DNA from: Lactarius indigo
Lineage: Eukaryota > Basidiomycota > Agaricomycetes > Russulales > Russulaceae
DNA length: 64,000 nucleotides
Assembly: GCA_025766275.1 (NCBI GenBank)
Contig: JAFKAC010000004.1
Location: 558,001 to 622,000, forward strand
Direction of reading: 5' to 3'
The position numbers and the translations under genes were made by a program. Each line of letters begins with the position of its first letter. Position 1 is the stretch's first letter. The notes below the pieces were generated by a model. The model searched no databases and had not been told where the DNA came from. It worked only from the letters and a program-made list of their open reading frames with translations. Shown piece by piece: positions 1-12,339 of the stretch.

Positions 1-3000
1 GAGCGTCGTATCTAGCGCGGTCACGTCTGCGCCGTGCTCGATCAAGAGCCGCACAATTCCAACCGCTGCAGCTTCTTCTTTCGGACCGGGGGCGAGATAC
101 TGTCCAGCTGCATCAGCCCTATATCGGTCAATAATGGCGTAGTCTGGCACCCACCCAATTGTTCTGCACCGCGAGATGCAAAGGCGTCTTGTGCTCCCGA
201 TCCTTCAGGGTGACGTTTGCACCTTGCTCGATCAATAACCGCACAGTTTCAGCATGCCCGGAGTCGCACGCTAGATGCAAAGGCGTCTGGTAACTCGGAC
301 CCTTCATGGAGACACTCGCCCCTCGCATTAACAACTCGCGCGCAATGTCGGCGTGTCCACCTTGTGACGCCAAGTGCAATGGGGTATTGCCGGTATCATC
401 CGCATCGTCGACAGTTATGCCATGCCCTTGGTGTTTATTCACCTCTGCTGAATAGAGCAGAGTATTGTGGTTGTCCTGCTGGGAATTTGCGGGTACACCA
501 TGGTCGAATAGCCACTTAACGATATCAACATGTCCGTACTCAGATGCAGCATGTAGTAGAGTGCGATTGTTGTCGTCTCTGATACCTAGGTCTATGCTGC
601 GCTGGTGAAGTAGCTCCGCGACGTCGAAGTGTTTGTTGCCCAATGCCGCCACCAGTGGGCTGGAATTTCGACCAACCAGACCAGTTAGGCACTGAGTATT
701 CTCAGTAATTAGCTGTGCTGCGAGGTCGCGGAGTCCACACAGTGAAGCATAGTATAGGGGAGAGTCGATGTGTTTGGTGAAGTCGTAATTCCAGAAGAAC
801 TTGGGTGGATAATCGTGAAGAGCTTCTAACTTAAAGAGCCACACTTTGAGATATGGTTTGGAGCTGTCGAACAGACGTCGAATCCCATCTTCTACACGCA
901 TCCATACATTCCCGAACCGCGCATGGTACGCCCAGTGCTCGGCAGCATACGGAGCCAGAGGAGAATCGTGTCTAACCTTGGCATCGTCGACCCGATGCTG
1001 GAGTAGGACCCCCAAACAGGCCTTGACAATGACGGTGTGTGCTGGCTCAGGAAGGATATGAAAGCATGAAATATCTGCGCTTGAAGTGGCCAAGCGATCC
1101 GAGATCATGAACTCTTGGACCGAAAAGTGTGAAAATTGGACCACACTCTGGCCAAAGCGATCACTGACAACAGAAATCAAACTGGAGCATGTAGATAACA
1201 CCGCATCTTGCTGATCCTTCCACCGCCAATTCTCTTTTAGCTCTGGAATTGCTCCTTCGCCCGAAAAGTCGAGTGCGAGGATCTCTGCCAGCTCCTCCAC
1301 ACCAAGTGGACGCTTCGCCACCGTGAGACACTGTAACAGACGACGTGCATAAAGTTGATTGGTCGTCCCGATTTCCTTTAGCACCCGTGCATATGTCTCG
1401 TCCAATGTCGCAGGAAGTTGCTGTAGAATATGTGGGACGTTCTGTGGCAGGCAATGTCGCAGCGTCTCCAGTTGGCAAAAGACCCATCGGAACCTGAAAA
1501 GAATAAGCAAACTTCATCGGCGCTTCTTAAACGCTCTTACATTCCATCAGCTCGTTCCGACAGCGTCTGCACCACCATGTCTTTATCCTCGTCCCTCCAT
1601 CGCCTCATCATCGTATTCGAGGGAGAATACACCACAGATTTGATATATTCAGCGATATCGCTCTCTTGTCCGCTTTCGTCGTGAAGGGACACCGAACGAA
1701 GCGTGAGCCGCCCGATCGCGTACTGGATGTCGACCTCCGAACGGCTGGTCACACAGATACGAAGACTTGAAACCCGCAGCTCGACCAGCTCCTTCACGAC
1801 GTCAAGGACCAATTCGCGAGTCGATGGAATTCCAGAGGTATTGGGACACTCGTCAAGAGCATCCATGATCAGATAAACTGGACGCTGATTGGGGAGGGTG
1901 AGCATCTCCTTGAGGCAGTTCATCAATGCTTTGTCACTGGGCTGACGCGTGCCTTTGCCATATGCGTCATAGAGCCGAGAGAGTATGTCGCAGAAGGGAT
2001 CGGAAGAATGAGAGAGTTGGATGAGAAGTGAGCGAAGTAGATCGCGGCGGGATTGCTTGGCGAGATCCCGAAAATCGAAGTAAAAGTACGCCATGGAGGC
2101 TAATCCAGCCTTGTTCAGGGCGTCGATATCGTTAATGATCGCAGAGCTTCTCGGTAATTGTTAGTTACTACTTGATATGCGAGAGTAAAGAATCGACGAA
2201 CCACAGAATGCTTTTCCCAGAGCCCGCTACGGAACATGGGGCACCTGAGATCACATAAGTCACGAATAGCAAGAGGGACGTACGTTTCCCGTGGATCCAT
2301 AAGAGCGAACCGGTCGCCTTCCATTCCTCAAATGTGTTGCCCTTACAGAACCACTCGGCGGTTCCGTCGTGTTGACGATCAGATGCAATAATGTGATTTG
2401 TGGACGGATCCGAAGGAGATTGCCATTCTCTAAGGCGCTCAAGCATTTTCTCCCCTGGAAGTATGTCAGACGCTCGACCATCGACCATGACGAGATTGAC
2501 GACAAACGCTTCAAGTCGTCTACATTTTGCGACGTTGCTTGCATGATCAATTTCACTTCCTTTCCGTCTAGATATTTCAACATTAGTGATGCTGTCGATG
2601 ACTTGCTAAGCATAGTTCACGCACCGTCGATGATGATTTGCACTTTTTCGTCGACCACTTGGACATTCTCGTCGACGTCCTTGACGCCAGCCTCGATTGC
2701 CTCCACCTTTTTATCGATATTATGTGCAATCTTCAGTGCCTCCGCATTCGCCATTCGAGCCTCTTCGTTCGTCATTTTGTCCAACTTCGTCAACCCATCT
2801 TCCAGCCTCCTTATTCCCGCCACCTTCTTTAGAAACTTTTCTGTACGTAGTCATCAACATCCAGAAACCTAAGGCCATGCGTATGGCGAAATATAAACGT
2901 ACTCGCTCGACTCTGCTTCATTTCCTTCGTGGCTGTCCCAAGAATATCCAGCACCTCCACCATTATCTTCACCATCATGTCCGTCATCGCTGGTGTTGGT

Positions 3001-3574
3001 GGGACTTTGGTATAAATCTCCAGTCGTCTGAAGAAATTCTCGATGCGCTCGAAGATATCGATAAGGACATCTTGGCTGGCTTCGACTTCTTTTGCCGCCT
3101 GACGACCACCGATGTCATAATGGCCGTCACGAGTAGATAAACGAGATCACTGACCAAGAGGAGGACACCGGCACCAGCAAATATCACTTTAGCAGGAGAG
3201 AAAACCTGTCGAATAGGTACTATCAGAGCCATATCGCCGACAGACCAATAGATATTCACCAAACCAATTCCTTCACCAAGTGTCTGGGAGAATGCGTACA
3301 GTACGTTGATCGTTGGATTGAGCCATTTGTGCAATCTCTCGTCGGCGGTCCGAGATTGTTTGAACTGGTCGACTTGTTCTTGGAGTATCGTTAGAATGGC
3401 CGCAGGAGAGTCGCATGGTTGGAGCTGGGTGGCGAGAGGATGAGCGATGAGATCGTGTTTTGTCTTTTTATTATATTCCTTGATCGCCTTTTCAAAGATG
3501 ATTTTGAAATTGGAAGAGGATGGAGTCGCTGCAGGAGTCTTTGAGGACGAGCTAGGAGCGGAGGACCGACTCAT
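1..3574 (-). CDS. Goodbye-NACHT-ankyrin STAND protein, left copy (3' end outside window)
   Basis: NLR-like STAND protein, presumed intracellular sensor. The start is the ATG at 3574 (MSRSS...); an upstream in-frame extension has no ATG. Exon 1 (to about 3150) carries the fungal Goodbye effector-like domain (FEKAIKEYNKKTKHD, LHKWLNPTINVLYAFSQTLG). Further exons give the ASRASQDV-type helical part, a coiled coil (VDENVQVVDEKVQ, about 2650) and the NACHT domain. The P-loop GKPGSGKS is assembled across an intron near 2290, the Walker B stretch YLIMDALDEC lies at about 1860-1880, and the winged-helix-like part follows at 1100-1500. Ankyrin repeats start at about 770 (DDTGNTPLHLASQGGH and others) and continue past base 1, after an intron beginning near 152. 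Introns are 45-60 bp. I see no inactivating change in the visible part. The ligand and downstream partner are unknown. It is a close paralogue of the gene at 15250-21722. Confidence 0.88.
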
Positions 3575-4557
3575 GGTGAGAGGGCAGCGCCGAGGTGGTA
3601 GATGAGGTCGATTCAACGGCTAGCAAGCGCTGGTGAGCGTGGGCATCTCTGGCTGTGGAAAGCTGTGGAGGGCTTGCTGTATTCGGTCATAGACGCCCAA
3701 AGTGCCAACTTGACCACAGCCCGAGTGCACCAGCCGGGTGCACGAGTCCTCCTCAAGTTATGGACACCACCCCTGTACTCACTTTGGTCAGGTAGCCATT
3801 TATACTTCATCAAACTGCTGCTCATACTTTCCGGGACACGCTGAGTGATATGTGCACTGGGACGTCTCACAGACTCTCACTGAGACTGGCAGGCAGAGCC
3901 GCGCCTGAACAAGCAACTTGCATGGACGGCTTTTCGTCGCTTGCCCATCGCCTAATGATAGATACATTTGCATTCACAGATTGGACAAAGCAAAAGGATT
4001 GAGAATGGTCAAGTGTGTCGCAAGTGAGGGGTCCTGTATTGAAGAGGAAAACACTCACCCACGCTCGCAGGCCCAGTGAACCAAATCATAGTCTCACAAT
4101 TCTGTATTTTCGGTTCGAACTCACGAAACAATACTTTGGTGTGCTAGATCTTTAGTTTCCGTAAATTACATGTCCCAACAACGTTGGCGATGTGGTAGGA
4201 AAAAGGAATTCTACTCGTTGTGCTCAACCACTGACCTGTGAATGACCTCAGTGGCAACAGACCGCTACAGTCATGGGGTCAAATGACATGTTACTGGCTG
4301 GAGATACTACTGGTCCCTATTTTCCAGTGGTGCACGATAGCGAGGATCAATTAGAGAATATCCGACTTGTCAACCAGTCTGTGGAATGCTTCGAACCCTT
4401 AGATCAGCCGTTTGAAGATCGGCGAACAACCCTCCATGAAGGGCTCTTTCATACGAGATTTCTCAATTATCTTAGGGATTTGCTCCAACCGTGCTTTATA
4501 CAGACCATCGTATCGCCATGCCACCTAGCACGAACACATCCCGTCGAAGTGGGTTTC

Positions 4558-7010
4558 TCACGTGCCCCACGCAGAGCCCCAATACGCCCTAGGAACTTCT
4601 TCTATGCGCCACACCCGGTCAGCCTCCCGTGCCAAGGCAAACGCGAGGGCGGGGTCAGAATCCCAATGCTCGACCTGCCGCATCCGCGGGCACAAGCTCA
4701 AGATATCGCATCCACGCTCGTCATTCTCCTCAATCGTAGTGCTCTCAGGATCGCGGAAGATCGACACGCCGCGGAACACCTCCAGCTCGGGCAGCGCCAC
4801 AAGCACATCGACCCACTCGCCCTAACCCCGTTAGCGCAACGCAGATGGTTTGGTGCGAGGGGACGTACGAGATGCACGGATGTAGGCGTGACGGGTGAGT
4901 CCTCGTGCCAGTAGTCGACAGTGGGCATGCATAGCCAGCGCAGGCGTGGGAACGGCCGCATGGCGCCGACGAGCAGCGCAATGCTCTCGAATGACGCAAC
5001 CTCGAGTCGGCGCAGCGCCTCCCCGCGCATGTCTGCCAGAGCCTCGAGCGCGGCCGCATCCACGCATACGCTCCCGAGCGCCTCTAAAGCAGCACCGTCA
5101 TGCAGCAGCGCGCGCCCCGCTGAGGTGCACTTCCATTACGTGAAGCGTCTGTTGCGCTGGTAGAGCGCTGGTGGACAGCGCTCCAGGGTCAAGGTGCTTC
5201 CATGCTGCGTGCTGCAGCGTCGGCGTGTGCTCTAGACGCATAATGAGTACACGCATTTGATGGCACTCCAGGCATGAGAATGTCGAGGGCAAGCGCTCGT
5301 AGGCGCGGGAAGCACACATTGTCGAGGAGAGCGTGCGGATCGAATGACAGATCACGCACCACGAGCGTGAGGCTCTAGCATGCTAGCGTGACATTAGCTG
5401 AGAGGAAGAGCAGGAGTCGTAGGGGAGTACCTCGAGTAAGGGCGAGTTACGCAAGACGCGGGAGAACTGGACGACGCTCGGCGGGTGCCGGAGGAATGTG
5501 GCATGCTCCACACTCAGGGAAATAAGGTTCGAGGCAGACCATAACTGCGAATAGTCAGCGCCGATATGGCCAAACCCAGTCAAGGACGAACCGGATACAA
5601 CTGCACATCGGCCGTGGATCTCATTGGCAACGCAGGCACATCGTGCAGCGTCAGGGAATACTCGAGGTGCTTCAAGGAGTCATTGGCTCCCACGATAGCC
5701 ACCCAGAAGTTCATCTCGGCATCATGGTACTCGGCGTGCGCCCATGCCGTGAGGGCCAGCATGTGCAGGTTTGGAATCGCGAGCTTGCCGCGGCCTCCAG
5801 ATCTCAACATTCCACCCGCCGGCACCTTCCACGCTTTGCACCCGGGCTTCACAGATGATCTGGCCGAGGGGAAATTGATGCTTGGTGCACGTTCTGAGAG
5901 GAAGCGCTCTCCTTCCGACTTGTCGAACAAGACTAGTGATTTGCCGGCCCGGCTTGGCCTGAAAGCTGTGGCTTAGGCCCAGCTTTGAGAGGCTTAGGCC
6001 TGGAAAATGTGAGGCCCGAGCCGCCACCCATGGCTTGGGCTGGCCCGGCTTTCAGGCCATGGCTTTGGGAATATTTGAGAGGCAACAAATGCCCAAGACA
6101 TGTGCAGGTCTTGGGGCATGGGATACATTGCAAGGTGTTGCGCACACATCCGCGGGACGTGCGCCGTCATATATAGGTTTGCAATAATTGGGGACGTGTA
6201 ACTCTTGAAGGGCTAAACGTGCGTGGACATGTGCTGGGGTCGGGAACAGAAACGAGGTCGGGTTGTTGAAGGTGGTTGAAAAGGTTGTGCATGTTTGTGT
6301 GTAACACGAAACTTCATGTAGATAGTCGCATAAGTCAGGAATACATTTTTTTCGAGCCAATAATGCTGCGCACAAGTGCAGAAAGCTGGAGAACTAAAAT
6401 AATGAGCCACACTGACACGGAGCTCAAAAGTTATGGAGAACTTGATGACTAGATGGTGAATCAGAGAGGGGCAGCACACAGAGAATGGGGGCGTACATAC
6501 TGTGAGGAGGTGGGCAACATGTACTCTGGCAGACTGGTGAACTGGCAGTCATTTGATTTTATTTTTTTTCGGCCTGTAGCCTGCAATTTTGAAGCCGAGA
6601 TGCAGGCCATATCCCCTGGCCCAGAGAATTTCAAGCCTGAGCCACAGGCCACAAAAGCCTGACTTACGGCTCCAGCTCGGCCTGGCTTCCAGCGGCCGGC
6701 TTGGGCTGGCTTCTGGCTTCTAGGCTGGGCTGGCAAATCACTAAACAAGACAAGACAGCGCATGGCAACCATGCGGTCCAGGTGAGCAGCAATGGTCACC
6801 CAAGGGGCCGGTCCGAGCTCATTGTGTATGCAGATAGTACGGTATGCAGACTATGTGGGGATTATCACAAGTGCGAGGGCACGACAGGTTAATGCCAAGG
6901 AGATGAGGTCGCAATGTGTGGTATGTAGGGATAGATGACACGATCAAATCTGGGGGCTCTATGGGAGCTGTAGGAGCAAAGGCGACCTAAATGTGATGAC
7001 TGACTCACTA
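4558..7010 (-). pseudogene. F-box/LRR-like protein pseudogene (left copy)
   Basis: Decayed paralogue of the F-box gene at 38043-39741. Coding remnants align exon for exon: 5580-5930, 5400-5570, 4850-5350 and 4558-4820. It is broken several ways. An 810-bp hAT-like element sits in the first exon at 5934. The F-box-encoding part (6752-7010) has lost the start context, has a stop (TAG) replacing a His codon and has indels in the ELLDLIASF region. A one-base shift near 5250 disrupts the LRR exon, and the last exon ends early (TGG to TGA near 4558). The 3' flank is shared with the right copy up to the STAND promoter. Expression as a full F-box protein is not possible; a truncated LRR-like product is unlikely. 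Confidence 0.85.
5934..6743. mobile_element. Non-autonomous hAT-like element (MITE), 810 bp
   Basis: The terminal inverted repeats TAGTGATTTGCC at 5934 and GGCAAATCACTA at 6743 extend imperfectly into GCCC-rich sequence. An exact 8-bp direct duplication, aacaagac, flanks it at 5926-5933 and 6744-6751. The paralogous F-box gene carries a single aacaagac at 39485-39492 with no insert, which confirms the boundaries. 8-bp target duplications and TAGNG-type ends are characteristic of hAT transposons. There is no transposase ORF; the interior has repeated 'ggcccgggc'-like words near both ends. It would depend on a hAT transposase encoded elsewhere. Confidence 0.9.
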
Positions 7011-7093
7011 CTGGTGAGAGAAGTGGAACAACACCGCTGAATGATGACCTACAGCACGTGAACAGAAAAGGGTGTTAGGTGAGACACAGGGTT

Positions 7094-7339
7094 TGTAAAA
7101 ACTAGAACGATCCCTCAGTTGCGGTAGGAGAGAAACGACTGTATTTATTATACCTAGAACGATCCTTATGATGAGGTTAGTCCAAGTGGTAAACTAGTGA
7201 ACGTGTAAAGTACATACCCTCAGTCGCGGTAGGAGAGAAACGACTGAGGGAATACTATTCAGACACCGATGCGTATGTACGACGTATCACGTGGCCCCGC
7301 CACTGTGTGGCGTGACCCAACGATGACCTCATCTTAACA
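7094..7339 (-). repeat. copia 3' LTR
   Basis: 246-bp LTR, TGTTAAGATG...TTTTTACA on the minus strand. It is preceded internally by a purine-rich AGGAGGAG tract (polypurine tract, about 7340-7350). Matches 13312-13557 and, inverted, 10338-10580. Confidence 0.92.
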
Positions 7340-7484
7340 CTCCTCCTTGACAACGGCGCGGGGACAATGTAATTAAGATGCGGAGAAATAGTGAAAGTGT
7401 GTTTGGAATAGAAAGGAAAGAGGTGAAGGAAAAGAGACGAAACGAAAGAAAGAAATAAAATAAAGATAGGTATGAATCTCCTCC

Positions 7485-7988
7485 TCACACTGAGTGGTCA
7501 TTCTCACGGCCGGGGGATATCCCGAGGTAATGGTGGAGGCGCTGGAAGTCCGCCTTGGCCAGCGGTTTTGTGAGGATATCGGCCGTGTTTTCCTTTGAGG
7601 AGACGCGCAATACCGACAACTCTCCAGCCTGCACCTGCTCATGCGTGTAGTGATATTTTACGCGGACGTGCTTGGTGTGGGAGTGCCACACGTGGTCTTC
7701 TGTAAGGCAGGAGGCAGCATTGTTGTCGCAGAAGAGTTTGGTTGGTTGTGAAGGGAGGAGGCGGAGTTCGTCAAGGAGTTGTCGCAGGAAAATGGCTTCG
7801 TGAGCAGCATCGTGCAGAGCCATGTACTCAGCGTAGCAAGAGGAGTCAGCGACAGTCGCTTGTTTCCGCGAAGACCAGGAGATCATTCCCGTGCCTAAGG
7901 TGAAGCAATATCCCCCTACGGAGTGGCTGGTGTCTATGCAGTTAGCGTAGTCAGAATTGGAGTATCCTGAGAGATTCAAGGAATTTCA
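7485..7988 (-). pseudogene. copia RNase H domain, separated from RT by an in-frame stop
   Basis: Encodes the copia RNase H: GYSNSDYANCIDTSHSVGGY, then SWSSRKQATVADSSCYAEYMA, FCDNNAASCL, HTKHVRVKYHY and the ENTADILTKPL end. It lies in the same frame as the RT segment upstream but is cut off by TGA at 7986-7988, just after ...TLTLGG. A CGA to TGA change would explain this, but the original codon is unknown. Without readthrough, RT and RNase H are separate products. Confidence 0.85.
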
Positions 7989-9410
7989 CCCGCCCAGTGT
8001 AAGCGTGTGGAGTCGCGTGCTTTTCAGGTAGCGGAGTACTCGGACGGCGGCGGCCCAGTGTTCGGGTCGATAGCAGTCCATGAAGGAGGCTAAGCGTCCC
8101 GTGGCATAGGCTATGTCCGGTCTAGTGGCAACAGCGAGATACATCAAGCTTCCAACCAGCGAGCGGTAAGGAGTGCGCTCCATCCAGTCTGTGACGTCAG
8201 GGGGTGTAGGCAAGCTTTTGTCCGGTCTACGCAGTTGTAGTCCAGCAACCATTGGGGTGTCGACAGAGTGTGCGTCGCTTTGGTTGTACTGTTCGACCAG
8301 GCGATCTATTTTGGCGGTCTGAGAGAGATAGAGTAGGCGGTTTGGGCGGTCTCGAGTGATGGCGATTCCGAGGGCGAACTTCGCTGGTCCGAGGTCGGAT
8401 ATGTCCCACTGAGCCTTAAGTTGTTCTTTGAACCACAGGTTTTCGCTTGGGGAAGAGGCAGCCGATATGATGTCGTCGACGTGAAGGGCAAAGATGATGG
8501 TACCGGAACTGCTCTGTCGACGGTACATGCACCATTCGCACGCGACCTGCTCAAATCCCCAGGAGGCCATGGCTCTGTGGAAGGTCTGGTTCCATATCCG
8601 ACTAGCCTGCTTCATACCATAGATACTCTTCATCAACCGCATGACCCAGTCCTCCTTCCCAGGTGCTTCAAAACCTTCCAGTTGTTCCATGAACATGGTT
8701 TTGTCGTCAGGCAGAATTCCGTGGAGGAAAGCAGTTTTGATGTCGAATTGTTGTAGGTCCCAATCGTGTGTCGCGGCGATATGCATGATAGCACGGAATG
8801 ATTCCAGGCGGACCGTCGGTGCTGTGGTTTTGTCATAGTCGATGCCCCAGCGCTGCGCATATCCCTTCGCCACGTATCGGACTTTGTAGTGTACTACCTT
8901 GCCTGTATCATCCCACTTCCGTTTACACACAAGTTTCCCCTTTAGGGGGTGATGGCCGCAAGGCACCTGTTCACGAGGGACGAGGACAAAGACCTTCAAG
9001 TCTGCGAGGCTTTTCAGTTCGTCTCGACCCCCGGCGATCCAGAATTCTCGCTTGGGTGAGGCGAGAGCTTGGGCCCAGGTTGGCTCATTGTTGCCTTCCA
9101 GGACAGGCTCTAAGGACCCATCACTTAAGGACACGAGGGCCTCATCAACTGTCAGGGCGATGTCCTCGAAATGTAGGTCAGTGTGGAATAGATCATGGGT
9201 ATCTTGTATGTCGGAGTATTCAGTGATGATAGCTAGCGCATGGTTGTGTGGGGCACGTGTCTTCTCCTCCTGGCGGCGAGCCGCAGATTGGCGCGCCTCC
9301 GAGATAGCGGTGGCTAAGCGGTGTCCGTGGCGCAGGCCATCATCTGTGGTGGCACGAGCGGAAGGCATAGGGATTCGCGAAGTACAATGCAAAGGGGGAG
9401 GTGGATAGGA
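7986..9410 (-). pseudogene. copia reverse transcriptase fragment
   Basis: RVT_2-type copia reverse transcriptase. Motifs in order: WAQALASPKREFWIAGGRDE, VCKRKWDDTGKVVHYKVRYV, AKGYAQRWGIDY, LQQFDIKTAFLHG (first catalytic Asp), MKSIYGMKQASRIWNQ, FALHVDDI (catalytic VDD), LGPAKFALGI and SLMYLAVATRPDIAYA. The N-terminal side ends in low-complexity Pro/Ser sequence and then meets an inverted copia fragment at about 9555, so integrase is absent upstream. It ends at a TGA before RNase H. Confidence 0.88.
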
Positions 9411-9554
9411 CGGAGGGGAAGGGGGAGGGAGGAGTCATCGGTCGGCTTTGATGGGGAGGGGATGTATTGCTTGTCGTATCGATGTTGTTTGCTGTTGTTG
9501 AATTGTCATTGATGGTGTTTGGAGTTGCGGTTGTGACGTTATTTGAGGGGTATT

Positions 9555-10580
9555 GTGCGTCTCCTCAAAGGAAAACACGGCCGATATCCTCACAAAACCG
9601 CTGGCCAAGGCAGACTTCCAGCGCCTCCGCCATTACCTCGGGATATCCCCCGGCCGTGAGAACGACTGCTCAGCGTGAGGAGGAGATTCATACCTATCTT
9701 TATTTTATTTCTTTCTTTCGTTTCGTCTCTTTTTGTTACGCTCCACCAGCGTGAGTCCGACTTGGACTGGAGAAGGGCGTAATCGACTTAGCGGAGATTA
9801 GGCAAATGGGGATCCGTGTCAACCCAATGCAAGCTGAACAGGGGCACACTGGCACATGCTGCAGCAAAGAGACGAATGGTACTATCCCTTGGTGGATAGG
9901 AGCGGGTGCACACTTAGTCAAAGACTAAGGCAGACGAGAGGCAAGTCAAAAGGGGTGGATTGAAGAAGACCAAGATGGGGACTCTGGGTCTTCTGAGTCA
10001 ACTACTTATACAAATACACGCGGGCTTTAAAGCGCCGCTGGAATAGTAGGTAACCAATAGCGTAACTAGCTCGAACCCTAGTACAGCTATCCTAGGAATG
10101 AGTCATACATGAGTCACAATCACATGCGAACTACTATGCTGACTGATGTGATGTAAGAGTCCATGACTAATGCTAATACCGGACCGTAGTCATAACCGGT
10201 CATGAGTCGTGTGTAATGAGTCACTGAGTTCATACCATAACACTTTTCCTTCGCCTCTTTCCTTTCTATTCCAAACACACTTTCGCTATTTCTCCGCATC
10301 TTAATTACATTGTCCCCGCGCCGCTGTCGAGGAGGAGTGTTAAGATGAGGTCATCGTTGGGTCACGCCACACAGTGGCGGGGCCACGTGATACGTCGTAC
10401 ATACGTGTCGGTGTCTGAATAGTATTCCCTCAGTCGTTTCTCTCCTACCGTGACTGAGGGTATGTACTTTACACATTCACTAGTTTACCGCTTGGACTAA
10501 CCTCATCATAAGGATCATTCTAGGTATAATAAATACAGTCGTTTCTCTCCTACCGCGACTGAGGGATCATTCTAGTTTTT
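9555..10580 (+). mobile_element. Inverted copia 3'-end fragment inside the copia element
   Basis: Plus-strand copy of the copia 3' end: the RNase H C-terminus and 3' leader (9562-9733), then the rest of the leader (10243-10337) and an LTR (10338 to about 10580). It replaces the integrase region of the host copia. The junctions lie at about 9555 and 10580, where the integrase frame (VDLCGPM) stops. It is interrupted by a solo gypsy LTR. Together with 7094-7640 it forms an inverted repeat about 0.5 kb long per arm, ignoring the LTR insertion. Confidence 0.82.
9734..10242 (-). mobile_element. Solo LTR of gypsy family A
   Basis: 509 bp, TGTTACGCTC...CCATAACA, with an exact 5-bp duplication ctttt at 9729-9733 and 10243-10247. 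It is closely similar along its length to the left LTR of gypsy element A at 51622-52128. No internal element sequence remains, as expected after LTR-LTR recombination. The uninterrupted version of the target is seen in the copia 3' leader near 7430. Confidence 0.92.
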
Positions 10581-10582
10581 GC

Positions 10583-12337
10583 CATCGGACCGCACAAATC
10601 CACATACACCCTTCCGAGTCTCGCCCCGGCCTTACTCCCTTCACGCGCCTTCAGAATCGACGAGTGCGTCTGCTTCCTGAGTGTGCAATGATCACATTTG
10701 GGAGGGAGTGAGGAGAGGTCTATGGGCATACCTTCGGAAACCTTGTTCTTCACCATCTCTACAATCATGCGAGCATTGCAGTGTCCGAGACAGCGGTGCC
10801 AAGTCTCGATGTTCGGCACCTTGGCGTATAGGGCAGTCAGTGGGTCTGACATTTTCTTGTGCTGCACAGAGGGCGTCTGCGTCATCAAGATGTATAGCCG
10901 CTTGCTGGCGGACAGTGTGCCGCGCACAAGGACTGTGTTGCTTTTATTAGTTACCCAGCAACACGAAGAGTTGAAGTGAGTGGTATAATCCCCGCTCATG
11001 TTCAAAGCAAGGATGGAGATCAGCCTCACGGAGGAAGCCGGTATGTAGAGCGCATTTGTCAGTTTGAGTTTGTGCCCCCCGGCGATGCAGAGCTTGATGT
11101 CGCCAATCCCCATAGCGTACACGGCAGAACCACCCAATCCCTTGACCGGGTGCTGGGGGATGCTCTTCAAGGTTTTGAAGTCGGAAGCTTCTGGGGAGAT
11201 GTGGCAGGTTGCACCGGTATCGAGGATGAAGGGTAGGTCCGAACGCGCCATCGTGCAGCGACCAGCCATGTATGTGGATGGCGACGCCTGCGGGGGATCG
11301 TAGTTGGCTGTGCGCTCATGCCAGTTGACGGAAGCGTGTGCGTCATCCATAGTGGCGAGCATGGCGAGGTACTCCTCCTCGTCATAAGCCTGTAAGGGAA
11401 TACTTCTGTTGCCCGGTACGACAGCCAGTGCAGTATTAGTGGCGGCAGTGGTCGGCGGTGGAGGGGCGGTGACAGGAGAAGTGTCTGGTACCATCAGGTA
11501 CCGTTTCCCGTTGATGGTGAAGGAAGTAGCGTTTGCAGGTGCGCTCACTGACGTATCGGCCGTTGGCGCAGGCGCTTGCGTGACGTTGGCGGTCTGTGAG
11601 TTAGTGCTACGGTTACCGCGGGTTTTCCTGGCGGCAGCCTTCTGGGCAGCGCGTGCTTCCTCAATTGTCTTCCCGGCCATGTTTCCACCGGGCACGATGC
11701 AGAACTCAACCCGGTGGTTCGTACGCTTGCAGTTCGCGCATATAGGCTTCGCTGGTTTTGCGACGGCAGCTAGCGCTGTGTTGGACATGGAAGTGGAGAC
11801 CCCCTTCCTTTCACGATGCAGAAGGAGTTGCTCCTCCCTACAGACACGGTTCTTGATATCCGTGGATGTGATGGTGGGACTCAACTCAAGTAGCTCGTTG
11901 ACAGTTGACTGAAGTTGTGGGTTTGTTTCGAGAGCATTGATGATGAAGATTATTTTGAGCTTGTCATCGTCCAATTTGCCCATCTTCATGAACCGATCAT
12001 GCAAGCGGTTGATGGCCTCCAGTGTGCCACTCAGGTTCAAGGGAGAGTCGAAGTTGAAGCGAATGTCGAGGGCTTCTTGGATGATGTGAACCTGAGCATG
12101 CATGCCGAGGAACTCGTGCATCTTGCGTAAGGCTTCGTAGACGTCATGCGCCACCGTGAGGTGACTGGTGATATCGTATTCGGCGTTGGCGACATGCTCG
12201 AGGATGAATCCGCGAAGGGCACGATCGCTGACTTTCCAGTTGATGGCCACCCTGGGGTGGAGTACTGGATCGGGACAAGGGTGTTGATAAGTGACCCCTG
12301 CGCACTTAGCGGCTCGTACGGACCGGACTTGCAGCAT
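10583..12337 (-). pseudogene. copia Gag (C-terminal part), protease and GAG-pre-integrase
   Basis: Open frame with UBN2-type Gag (NWKVSDRALRGFILEHV, YEALRKMHEFLGMHAQ), the CCHC knuckle CANCKRTNHRVEFC, an aspartic protease motif FILDTGATCHIS, the GAG-pre-integrase WHRCLGHCNARM and a CDHCTLRKQTH zinc-binding segment. It stops just as the integrase core begins (VYVDLCGPM), where the inverted LTR interrupts it. The ATG at 12337 lies inside an inserted segment, and the natural N-terminus is at 12905-13185. Confidence 0.85.
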
Positions 12338-12339
12338 GG

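Larger units (their letters stand above)
1..7060. repeat. Segmental duplication, left copy (STAND + F-box locus)
   Basis: Bases 1-3914 match 18117-22033, and 3915-7060 match 37430-39800, in the same order and orientation with only scattered substitutions and small indels. The left copy has the two halves directly joined at about 3914/3915, whereas the right copy has 15.4 kb of Plavaka plus gypsy sequence at that point. Similarity fades at about 7060, shortly before the copia element. The extent beyond base 1 cannot be seen. Confidence 0.85.
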
